In this document: one piece after another, positions 1-6,591 of the stretch
How positions within the stretch are numbered: position 1 is the stretch's first letter
Layout of the letters: every line of letters starts with the position of its first letter
From: Thioalkalivibrio sp.
GTDB lineage: Bacteria; Pseudomonadota; Gammaproteobacteria; Ectothiorhodospirales; Ectothiorhodospiraceae
Direction of reading: 5' to 3'
Assembly: GCA_007120575.1 (NCBI GenBank)
Contig: SKNJ01000059.1
Span: forward strand, 1 to 10,688
Length of the DNA: 10,688 nt
Made by a program: the position numbers and the translations under genes
The notes under the pieces: generated by a model
Seen by the model: only the letters and a program-made list of their open reading frames with translations
Told to the model about the DNA's origin: nothing
The model's database searches: none

Positions 1-1095
1 CAGCACCGTGCCGAGCTGGTGGCGCGGGATCGTGCCGTCCATGCAGTAATAGTCCGGCGAGATGCGCCCGGCGGCAGGAAAGGCGGCCTTGCGCCCGGCC
101 CAGAACAGCGCGCGTTCGGTGTCGTCGCGGGCGGTGCGGATCTCGCTGGCCCCCAGCTGTAGGAGTTTGTGGCGCACCCGCATGACGTCTTCCGAGACCT
201 CGGCGTTGGTGCCGTCGAGTTCGCACAACAGGATTGCGTCGGCCTCTACCGGATAGCCGGCGTGAACGAAGTCTTCGGCCGCACGGATCGCCGCGTTGTC
301 CATCATTTCGAGGCCGGCGGGAATCAGGCCGTCGGCGATAATGCCGGCCACTGCCTGTCCGGCGGTTTCGACATCCGCAAACGCCGCCAGCAGGACCTGG
401 GTGCGCTCGGGTCGTGGTAGCAGCCGTACCGTCACCTCGGTGACGATGCCGAGCATCCCCTCGGAGCCGACCAGGAACGCGAGCAGGTCGAGCCCCGCGG
501 TATCCAGGGTCTTGCCCCCCAGGCGGATGACCTCCCCGTCGAGCGTGACGAACTCGAGCCCGAGGACGTTGTGGACGGTCAGGCCGTACTTCAGGCAGTG
601 CACGCCACCGGCGTTCTCGGCGACATTGCCGCCGATCGAGCAGGCGATCTGGGAGGAGGGGTCCGGTGCGTAGTAGAGCCCGGCCGGTGCAGCGGCCTCG
701 GAGATGGCCAGATTGCGCACGCCCGGCTCAACGACCGCGCAGCGGTTGTCGGCATCAATCTCGAGGATCCGGTCGAAGCGCGCCATCGACAGCAGCAGCC
801 CCCCGGGGTTGGGCAGGGCGCCGCCGGACAGGCCGGTGCCAGCCCCGCGAGGGACGACCGGGATCCCATGCTCGCGGCAGATGCGCAGGCAGGTCTGCAG
901 TTCCTCGAGGGTGCGCGGAAGGGCGACCACGCCGGGGATCCGGCGATAGGCCGACAGGCCATCGCATTCATAGGCGCGGCGTTCCGCCTCGTCCAGGATC
1001 AGCGCATCCGCGGGAAGGTGGTTGCGCAATGACTCGATCGCGTTCCGCAGCGCGACGGGGTCGGCAAAGGGACTGGACTCGGAAGCGGTATTCAT
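1..1095 (-). CDS. glcD: FAD-linked oxidase, glycolate oxidase subunit GlcD-like (3' end outside window)
   Basis: FAD-binding oxidase of the GlcD/D-lactate dehydrogenase type, which oxidises a 2-hydroxyacid (typically glycolate to glyoxylate) and passes electrons to partner subunits or the quinone pool. The reading frame is open for 365 codons from the ATG at 1095 to the window edge with no stop; family members are near 480-500 aa, so roughly the last quarter is missing. The PCMH-type FAD-binding domain is clear: PRGAGTGLSGGALP at residues 82-95, APDPSSQIACSIGGNVAENA at 143-162 and VGSEGMLGIVTEVTVRLLPRP at about 209-229. The C-terminal half begins the FAD-oxidase domain. It is divergent from crcB with 97 bp between starts. 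No strong Shine-Dalgarno is visible, but a shifted ATG at 1100 is out of frame. D-lactate or another 2-hydroxyacid is an alternative substrate; partner genes glcE/glcF would lie to the left, outside the window. Confidence 0.88.
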   Translation of the reverse strand, partial: MNTASESSPFADPVALRNAIESLRNHLPADALILDEAERRAYECDGLSAYRRIPGVVALPRTLEELQTCLRICREHGIPVVPRGAGTGLSGGALPNPGGLLLSMARFDRILEIDADNRCAVVEPGVRNLAISEAAAPAGLYYAPDPSSQIACSIGGNVAENAGGVHCLKYGLTVHNVLGLEFVTLDGEVIRLGGKTLDTAGLDLLAFLVGSEGMLGIVTEVTVRLLPRPERTQVLLAAFADVETAGQAVAGIIADGLIPAGLEMMDNAAIRAAEDFVHAGYPVEADAILLCELDGTNAEVSEDVMRVRHKLLQLGASEIRTARDDTERALFWAGRKAAFPAAGRISPDYYCMDGTIPRHQLGTVL

Positions 1096-1116
1096 GGCAT
1101 CGATGGTAGGGGCTCG

Positions 1117-1146
1117 CTGACCTGGAGCTTGGTGGTCGCATAAACT
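1117..1146 (+). promoter_or_regulatory. Candidate sigma-70 promoter for crcB
   Basis: In the 97-bp gap between the divergent glcD-like and crcB starts there is CTGACC (1117-1122, 4/6 to TTGACA), an 18-bp spacer and TAAACT (1141-1146, 4/6 to TATAAT). Transcription would begin near 1153, about 40 nt before the crcB start. This is a consensus match read by eye only. I could not fit the gap to the fluoride (crcB-motif) riboswitch pattern. Confidence 0.3.
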
Positions 1147-1177
1147 GTAGGTGTTTTGCAATCGCCCGGGCGGGCGC

Positions 1178-1183
1178 AAGGGG
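1178..1183 (+). promoter_or_regulatory. Shine-Dalgarno site that sets the crcB start
   Basis: AAGGGG lies 9 nt before the GTG at 1193. It favours that start over the in-frame GTG at 1151, which would add 14 residues unlike the N-terminus of CrcB proteins. Confidence 0.55.
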
Positions 1184-1192
1184 TGGCACGGG

Positions 1193-1603
1193 GTGAGTAT
1201 CGGGGTCTGGAGCTATGTCGCGGTCGCGGTTGGGGGCGGGATCGGCTCGGCCCTTCGTCTCGGGATGCAGGAATGGATGGTGACGCAGTTCGGGCGTGCA
1301 TTTCCGTGGGGTACGCTCGGGATCAATATTCTGGGTTCGCTGCTGATCGGGGTACTGGCCGTGGTGCTGGTAGAACGCTTTGAACTGCATCCGGCTTGGC
1401 GTCTGGCGCTGGTCGTGGGAGTGCTCGGCGGGTTTACCACGTTCTCCACCTTCTCCCTTGAGGTGGTGCATATGCTGGACAGCGGGGTATGGGCGCGTGC
1501 ACTGGGCTATATGGGCGCGAGCCTGGCAGGCTGCATCCTGGCTGCGGCAGCCGGTCTGTACGGTGCGCGCGCGGTCCTCGGGGCCGGGCCGGTCTCCGGC
1601 TGA
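1193..1603 (+). CDS. crcB: Fluoride ion channel CrcB/Fluc
   Basis: Small inner-membrane fluoride exporter; family members work as antiparallel dual-topology dimers that let F- leave the cytoplasm. The protein is 136 aa from the GTG start, close to the usual 120-130. Family marks are visible in order: GGGIGSALR at residues 14-22, GTLGINILGS at 40-49 with the conserved pore Asn at 45, and GGFTTFSTFS at 79-88, which carries the phenylalanines of the fluoride path and the central Na+ site region. Four hydrophobic segments are seen (about 5-22, 40-60, 70-96, 104-127). It sits 81 bp upstream of serS on the same strand, and the two may be co-transcribed. Confidence 0.93.
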   Translation: MSIGVWSYVAVAVGGGIGSALRLGMQEWMVTQFGRAFPWGTLGINILGSLLIGVLAVVLVERFELHPAWRLALVVGVLGGFTTFSTFSLEVVHMLDSGVWARALGYMGASLAGCILAAAAGLYGARAVLGAGPVSG

Positions 1604-1663
1604 CAGGCGTGGACGCAGGGCGGCGTCAAACGTAGACTTCCCCGGCATTTCCCGACCCCATGA

Positions 1664-2974
<1,311 letters not shown>

Positions 2975-3009
2975 GCCCTGACCCGGACATTCGGCCGGAC
3001 GAGGAGATC

Positions 3010-4056
3010 GTGCCCCTGAATCGTTGCTTCCGTCTCACACTCAGCCGGCTGCTGGTCGGCGTAGCGGGCGTTGGCCTGCTGCTCGCGTGGATGCCCCTGG
3101 CCGCGGAGGATCGCGGCCTGCGTTTTGACGATACGCCGCGCAGCATCGGGCTGCATACGCCGGCCTGGTTCCAGCAGAGCTTCCTGGACCTGCGCGAGGA
3201 CCTCGAGGAGGCGATTGACGACGGCAAGATGGGGCTGGCGGTGTATTTCGGGATGGAAGACTGCCCGTACTGCGAGGCCCTGTTTGACGTGAACTTTGCC
3301 CAGGACGACATCCGCGAATACCTGTCGGGGCACTTCAACGTCGTGGCGATCGATGCGCTGGGGACCCGCGAGGTCACCGGGCTGGACGGGGAGACGCGCA
3401 TCGAGCGTCGCTATGCCGCGCAGCAGCGCCTCAACTTCACGCCATCGATCGCGTTCTATGACGAGCATGGTGAACGCATCCACTATATGCGCGGTTACTA
3501 CCCGCCGTACCGCTTCCGCGCGCTGCTGGACTACGTGATCGAGCGGCATGACCGCAAGTCGAGCTTTCGTGAATACCTCGAGCGGGCCAATCCGCCGCCC
3601 AAGTTCGAGCTGGATGACATCAACGAGCGGGAGTTTTTCATTGATCCTCCCTACGCCCTGGATCGCAGCCGGATCCCGGCGGACCGGCCGTTGGTCGTGT
3701 TCTTCGAGCGCGAGGCCTGCCATGCCTGCGATATCCTGCATTCGGAGCCGTTGCAGGAGGAGGCGGTGCTGGAACGTGTCCGCGGGATGGAGGCGGTCCA
3801 GCTGGATGCGGATGACGACCATACGCCGGTGCTGACCCCGGACGGTCAGCGCACCACGGCCCGGGAGTGGGCCGCGGCACTGGACGTGCACTGGGCACCG
3901 ACCCTGATTTTCTTCGACGAGCGGGGGCGGGAGATCATTCGGATCGATTCCGTGGTCCACTTGAACCGGCTGCGCAATGTGATGGATTTCGTGCTCACGC
4001 GCGCCTACGAGGACTATCCAACCTTCGAACGGTGGCGCGCCCAGCGCTCACCGTAA
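3010..4056 (+). CDS. Secreted tandem thioredoxin-fold protein, SoxW-like
   Basis: A 348-aa protein with two thioredoxin-fold domains, probably periplasmic. The N-terminus looks like a Sec signal: basic start, hydrophobic core at about residues 13-30, possible cleavage after LAA near residue 32. Domain 1 (about 55-180) has redox centre CPYC at 85-88 and the cis-Pro as TP at 144-145; the stretches REVTGLDGE (120-128) and RGYYPPYRF (161-169) resemble SoxW thioredoxins of sulfur oxidisers. Domain 2 (about 222-340) has CHAC at 237-240 and cis-Pro as AP at 296-297. Both active sites keep both cysteines, so both domains could be redox active. The start is GTG at 3010 with GAGGAG just 3 nt upstream, rather close; the next ATG (3094) would remove the signal peptide. 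It lies 35 bp after serS and 26 bp before a membrane protein gene, suggesting a two-gene unit. The target protein is unknown; a role in thiol-disulfide upkeep of c-type cytochromes or Sox proteins is inference. Confidence 0.8.
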   Translation: MPLNRCFRLTLSRLLVGVAGVGLLLAWMPLAAEDRGLRFDDTPRSIGLHTPAWFQQSFLDLREDLEEAIDDGKMGLAVYFGMEDCPYCEALFDVNFAQDDIREYLSGHFNVVAIDALGTREVTGLDGETRIERRYAAQQRLNFTPSIAFYDEHGERIHYMRGYYPPYRFRALLDYVIERHDRKSSFREYLERANPPPKFELDDINEREFFIDPPYALDRSRIPADRPLVVFFEREACHACDILHSEPLQEEAVLERVRGMEAVQLDADDDHTPVLTPDGQRTTAREWAAALDVHWAPTLIFFDERGREIIRIDSVVHLNRLRNVMDFVLTRAYEDYPTFERWRAQRSP

Positions 4057-4068
4057 CCCTGAACCGCC

Positions 4069-4073
4069 AAGGA
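4069..4073 (+). promoter_or_regulatory. Shine-Dalgarno site for the two-helix membrane protein
   Basis: AAGGA lies 9 nt before the GTG at 4083 and sets the start of the downstream gene. The long upstream extension of that frame (to 3867) overlaps the thioredoxin gene and is not needed. Confidence 0.55.
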
Positions 4074-4082
4074 AACCCGATT

Positions 4083-4529
4083 GTGCACTTCGAACGTGAT
4101 TTCGTGATCCGCAACCGCGACGTGCTGGAGGCCCTGGTGGCTCGCTCCCATCGCGTTGCACTGGCGATTTTTGTGCTGACTTTCGGTGGCTACGCCGCCG
4201 CCGTCTGGCTCTGGTTCCAGGACAACATGTGGGGGGCCCTGCTGGTGGCTACCGCCAGTTATCTGGTGTTTCGCCAGTTCCGGATGCTGGCGCTGGGGAT
4301 CGCGCGCATGCCCCTGCGTGGGGATCCCGAGGCAGTCGAGGCGTTGCGCGCGATCGACGTGGCGCTGGAGGAGGACAAGCCCCATCCGGTGCTCGCCGAG
4401 GTGGAGGCGCATCTGCGAGCGCTGGAAGAGGAGCCGCCAGTGGACGGGGAGGGGGTATCTTCCCCGAAACCGGGAACGGGCGCGTCGACGACCGGGGCCA
4501 ACAGGACGGCCCGCGACGAGCGGGACTAG
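4083..4529 (+). CDS. Small two-helix membrane protein of unknown function
   Basis: I do not recognise a family. The product is 148 aa from the GTG at 4083, which has a good Shine-Dalgarno (4069-4073). Two hydrophobic segments are visible, about residues 24-46 (rich in A, V, F, with two W) and 49-72, joined by a very short turn (QDN), so both ends probably face the cytoplasm. The N-terminal 20 residues are charged. After the second helix come a basic patch (FRQF, IARMPLR), a predicted amphipathic helix about 80-117 with many E and A, and a tail from 118 rich in G, S, T and P that is likely disordered. It starts 26 bp after the tandem thioredoxin stop and is probably co-transcribed, which hints at a shared envelope role. 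It ends the plus-strand run; the next feature is a long palindrome. Confidence 0.6.
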   Translation: MHFERDFVIRNRDVLEALVARSHRVALAIFVLTFGGYAAAVWLWFQDNMWGALLVATASYLVFRQFRMLALGIARMPLRGDPEAVEALRAIDVALEEDKPHPVLAEVEAHLRALEEEPPVDGEGVSSPKPGTGASTTGANRTARDERD

Positions 4530-4550
4530 TGGCGTGCGAGGCATGCCGCC

Positions 4551-4714
4551 AGCCCGGATGTTTCATGGATTGCACGCGCCCTCGCGGGTTTCTGGCCCGC
4601 ACAGGGGATGTTCCTGGGTCGGACGTATCGCCCAATACGGTACTCTTTCGGACACTCCCCTGTGCAGCCCATATCCTGCGCGATTATCACGCGAATTCAT
4701 GCAACATCCGGGCT
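4551..4714. repeat. 164-bp imperfect palindrome with 21-nt terminal inverted repeats (MITE-like or large hairpin)
   Basis: The arms 4551-4571 and 4694-4714 are inverted copies matching at 19 of 21 positions; the left begins AGCCCGGATGTT and the right ends AACATCCGGGCT. Inside, TCGCG at 4582-4586 pairs with CGCGA at 4679-4683 in the same register. A perfect 10-bp inner pair follows, GCACAGGGGA (4599-4608) with TCCCCTGTGC (4656-4665), then a central hairpin CGTAT (4624-4628) with ATACG (4635-4639). All pairs share a centre within 1 nt of 4632, so this is one long concentric palindrome rather than chance hairpins. It fills most of the 274-bp non-coding gap between two convergent genes. No coding potential and no flanking target duplication were seen. 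It could be a non-autonomous mobile element, a REP-like repeat, or a structured RNA/bidirectional terminator region. Confidence 0.75.
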
Positions 4715-4746
4715 AGTCTCGCGATCTTCTTGCTACGCATGCTTCA

Positions 4747-4773
4747 CGGTGCTTCGGATTGGCGAAAGCACCG
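4747..4773 (-). terminator. Hairpin downstream of cyaY, possible weak terminator
   Basis: CGGTGCTT (4747-4754) pairs with AAGCACCG (4766-4773), 8 bp, extendable by two CG pairs across one bulged A. It lies 30 bp beyond the cyaY stop on the minus strand. No U-tract follows on either strand, so classical intrinsic termination is doubtful. The rest of 4715-4803 shows nothing else. Confidence 0.3.
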
Positions 4774-4803
4774 TTCCTCCGGTAGCCACCGCGCACCCGG
4801 GCG

Positions 4804-5127
4804 TCAGAGTTCGATTCGGACGCCGAGTTTTCCGGCAAGGATGCGGACCAGGACCTGGTGCAGATCTTCGCCATTGCGGTCGTCGATCCAGGCCCCTTCC
4901 TGTTCCGAATAGCCGAAGTGGGCGGGCCCCTCCGGCGAGGATAGCCAGATCTGCTGGGCGGCCTCCTGACGATTCAGGATGATCTGCGCGCCATCTTCGA
5001 ATTCGAGGGTCATCACGCCGTCGATCATGTCGATATCGACATCATCGAGGCCGTCCTGGTCACTCAGGCGGTTCTGGATATCGTCGAGTGTCTGTTCGGC
5101 GAACAGGGCGAAGGAGGTCTGACTCAT
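4804..5127 (-). CDS. cyaY: CyaY, bacterial frataxin
   Basis: Frataxin homologue that binds iron and IscS and regulates iron-sulfur cluster assembly in the cytoplasm. The 107-aa product matches the family length (E. coli 106). An acidic N-terminal helix (about residues 8-33, with DDVDID at 28-33) gives the iron-binding ridge. The beta-sheet follows: MTLEFEDGAQIILNRQEAAQ at 39-58, QIWLSSPEGPAHFGY at 59-73, W80, then the C-terminal helix DLHQVLVRILAGKLG at 88-102. The ATG at 5127 gives the typical N-terminus; no strong Shine-Dalgarno is seen. It is the last gene of a minus-strand cluster, 44 bp after the DUF423 gene. In many gammaproteobacteria cyaY stands near lysA/dapF; that setting is not seen here. 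Confidence 0.93.
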   Translation of the reverse strand: MSQTSFALFAEQTLDDIQNRLSDQDGLDDVDIDMIDGVMTLEFEDGAQIILNRQEAAQQIWLSSPEGPAHFGYSEQEGAWIDDRNGEDLHQVLVRILAGKLGVRIEL

Positions 5128-5171
5128 GCAAGGCTCGCAACGGGTTGGAGGGTGAGGTGGGCCATTATAGG

Positions 5172-5567
5172 TCAGGCGCGCGAGGCCGCGATCGCCAGCC
5201 CTATCCAGCCCAGGATGAAGGCTGTGCCCCCCAGAGGTGCCACCGCCCCGAGCACGCGCGGAGCCCCGAGCGCCAGGGCATACAGGCTGCCGGAGAACAG
5301 CAGCACACCGACCACCAGCGCGACCGCGCTCGCGAGGGCCCAGGCCGACGCCAGGTGGGACCACAAGGCCGCCAGCAGCAATAGCGCCAGGGCATGGATG
5401 AAGTGGTACTGGACTGCCGTATGCCAGGTCGTGAGCGCGCGCTCCGAAAGCCGTTGCTCGAGGCCATGGGCGCCGAATGCGCCAAGTACCACTGCGAGGG
5501 CCGCCAGCAGCGCCCCGACCGCGATCAATCCGCGTAGCAGGGGTTCGGTTTCGGGACCGGCATCCAT
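5172..5567 (-). CDS. DUF423 family inner-membrane protein (YgdD-like)
   Basis: A 131-aa hydrophobic protein with four predicted membrane helices (about residues 12-33, 53-70, 76-100, 108-128). Family marks visible: LGAFGAHGL at 28-36, TWHTAVQYHFIHALALLL at 47-64, FSGSLYALALG at 91-101 and PLGGTAFILGWIGLA at 111-125. This is the DUF423/YgdD family, whose biochemical function is not established. Its ATG at 5567 overlaps the stop of the upstream 111-aa gene by one base (TGATG), so translation is probably coupled. A longer open frame to 5807 exists, but it would overlap the upstream gene widely and lacks family sequence there. Confidence 0.88.
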   Translation of the reverse strand: MDAGPETEPLLRGLIAVGALLAALAVVLGAFGAHGLEQRLSERALTTWHTAVQYHFIHALALLLLAALWSHLASAWALASAVALVVGVLLFSGSLYALALGAPRVLGAVAPLGGTAFILGWIGLAIAASRA

Positions 5568-5902
5568 CAGGCGTCGTCGCCCATCTCGCTGTCGATATCC
5601 TGGCCGGGCACCCAGCCATGCTCGCGGGCACGATGGATGGCCTCCTGATGGATACGTTCGTGCCGTTCGCGCAGTTCCGGTGACAGGTTGCCGACCCGCA
5701 GGCCGTATTTGTCCCACTCCTCGTTGACCTGGTTGTGAAGCTGCTGGATGCGCGAGACATCCCAGCCCTCGCAGGTCTCGGTTTCGGGGATGAGGCCGAA
5801 CACCCAAGCATCACGGATCACGTTGCCGATCGGGGTCATGCCCGCGTACATGTCGTTGTAGAGGCCGACATATTGCCGGTTGGAGCGATTGGGCTGTTTC
5901 AT
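5567..5902 (-). CDS. Conserved-looking hypothetical protein, 111 aa
   Basis: Function not recognised. The protein is soluble, with no signal or membrane segment. The N-terminal part (residues 10-48) has an aromatic and glycine pattern, YVGLYNDMYAGMTPIGNVIR then DAWVFGLIPETETCEGW, that looks like a folded, constrained motif. It is followed by a mostly helical, charged stretch (49-95: heptad-like Q, E, R, H) and a short acidic tail DIDSEMGDDA. There is one cysteine (C44). It heads the minus-strand cluster with the DUF423 gene (1-nt overlap) and cyaY. The ATG at 5902 lacks a clear Shine-Dalgarno. An in-frame start at 5992 would extend into the divergent gene and adds low-quality sequence. The divergent Rieske-like gene starts 68 bp away. 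Confidence 0.72.
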   Translation of the reverse strand: MKQPNRSNRQYVGLYNDMYAGMTPIGNVIRDAWVFGLIPETETCEGWDVSRIQQLHNQVNEEWDKYGLRVGNLSPELRERHERIHQEAIHRAREHGWVPGQDIDSEMGDDA

Positions 5903-5930
5903 GGCGGGTAGTGTAGGCTTCAGCGCGGTT

Positions 5931-5946
5931 GCCGGGAAGCCCCGGC
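5931..5946. other. Hairpin in the 68-bp divergent intergenic gap
   Basis: GCCGGG and CCCGGC form a perfect 6-bp stem with the loop AAGC, extendable by a T-A pair on the outside. It lies between the starts of the 111-aa gene (5902) and the Rieske-like gene (5971), just before the latter's Shine-Dalgarno. It could be an operator-like dyad or a 5'-leader hairpin; GC-rich DNA also yields such stems by chance. Confidence 0.35.
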
Positions 5947-5956
5947 AGCAGGGACC

Positions 5957-5964
5957 GGGAAGGA
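5957..5964 (+). promoter_or_regulatory. Strong Shine-Dalgarno for the Rieske-like gene
   Basis: GGGAAGGA lies 6 nt before the ATG at 5971 and is among the best ribosome sites in the window. It supports both the start and the view that this gene is really translated. Confidence 0.7.
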
Positions 5965-5970
5965 TGATGA

Positions 5971-6531
5971 ATGCGGAACTCTGGCGACTCACTGGCCCGG
6001 GTGCGGATGCGGGCCCTGCTCAAGCTGATGGCGCTGGCGGGCGTGCTGGTGATGGTCTCCGTGCTGCTCGGCTACAGCCTGTCAGTGTTCCGCGGGGCCG
6101 AGGAGCAAAAGGTCGTCGATCTGGCGCCAATTGGGCCCGGGGAAATGCAGCGTCTGCGCTGGTCAGGGCGACATGTCCTGGTGGTGCACCGCGATGCGGC
6201 CCTGATCGGTGCCCTGGAGCCGGATCACCGATTGGTGGATCCGGAGGGTCGTCGTGGCTGGCAACCGGATGGCCTGGAGCAGCCTGTGCGCAGCCTGCGG
6301 CCGCCGTGGCTGGTGGTGGTGGGCGAGAGTACCGACCTCGGGTGCGAGCTGGATCTGGTGCGTCCGGACGCGGCGGAGGGATGGAGCGGTGGGTTCGTGG
6401 ACCGCTGTCGGGGCGGACGCTACGATGCGGCGGGCCGCGTACTGGCCGGGCAGGACGCGCGGCGCAATCTTGCGATCCCGCCTCACCGCTTCATTGGTGA
6501 GCGGTTGATTCTGGGAAGGACGGACCCTTGA
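5971..6531 (+). CDS. Rieske-fold protein related to PetA but lacking all [2Fe-2S] ligands
   Basis: A 186-aa membrane-anchored homologue of the Rieske subunit of the cytochrome bc1 complex. One N-terminal helix (about residues 17-39) is followed by the Rieske-type beta domain: VVDLAPIGPGEMQRLRWSGR at 48-67, LVDPE at 88-92, RSLRPPWLVVVG at 107-118, and RGGRYDAAGRVLAG then NLAIPPHRF at 147-174. In a true Rieske protein the cluster boxes read CTHLGC and CPCHGS. Here they read STDLGC (120-125) and DRCRGG (144-149). Thus ligand Cys and His are Ser120 and Asp122 in box 1, and Asp144 and Arg147 in box 2, while the two disulfide cysteines, C125 and C146, are kept at the right places. The N-terminus also lacks the twin-arginine signal. 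A [2Fe-2S] cluster should therefore not form, but the fold may be stable. Good Shine-Dalgarno, intact frame and stop argue against a decaying pseudogene. It stands alone, divergent from the cyaY cluster and convergent with rsmJ (60 bp). Function unknown. Confidence 0.82.
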   Translation: MRNSGDSLARVRMRALLKLMALAGVLVMVSVLLGYSLSVFRGAEEQKVVDLAPIGPGEMQRLRWSGRHVLVVHRDAALIGALEPDHRLVDPEGRRGWQPDGLEQPVRSLRPPWLVVVGESTDLGCELDLVRPDAAEGWSGGFVDRCRGGRYDAAGRVLAGQDARRNLAIPPHRFIGERLILGRTDP

Positions 6532-6591
6532 CCCTGCGTCCGCCGGCGCTGGGTGCGGTTTCCCCGGGCTGAGAATTCCCTTGCGGCTGTT

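Noticed and set aside
1096..1192. Fluoride riboswitch upstream of crcB
   Set aside because: I looked for the conserved crcB-motif segments and pseudoknot pairing in the 97-bp gap and could not fit them; only a plausible promoter was found.
4530..4803. A small gene in the convergent gap
   Set aside because: Open frames here are extensions of shadow frames, cross the palindrome, and lack ribosome sites and codon bias like that of their neighbours.
5971..6531. Naming the Rieske-like gene petA, or calling it a pseudogene
   Set aside because: The absence of all four ligands rules out a normal PetA role, and the absence of petB/petC next to it agrees. The intact frame, strong Shine-Dalgarno and kept disulfide cysteines argue against simple decay.
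6532..6591. Bidirectional terminator between the Rieske-like gene and rsmJ
   Set aside because: Only short GC stems (about 5 bp) were found, without a usable T-run placed after them on either strand.
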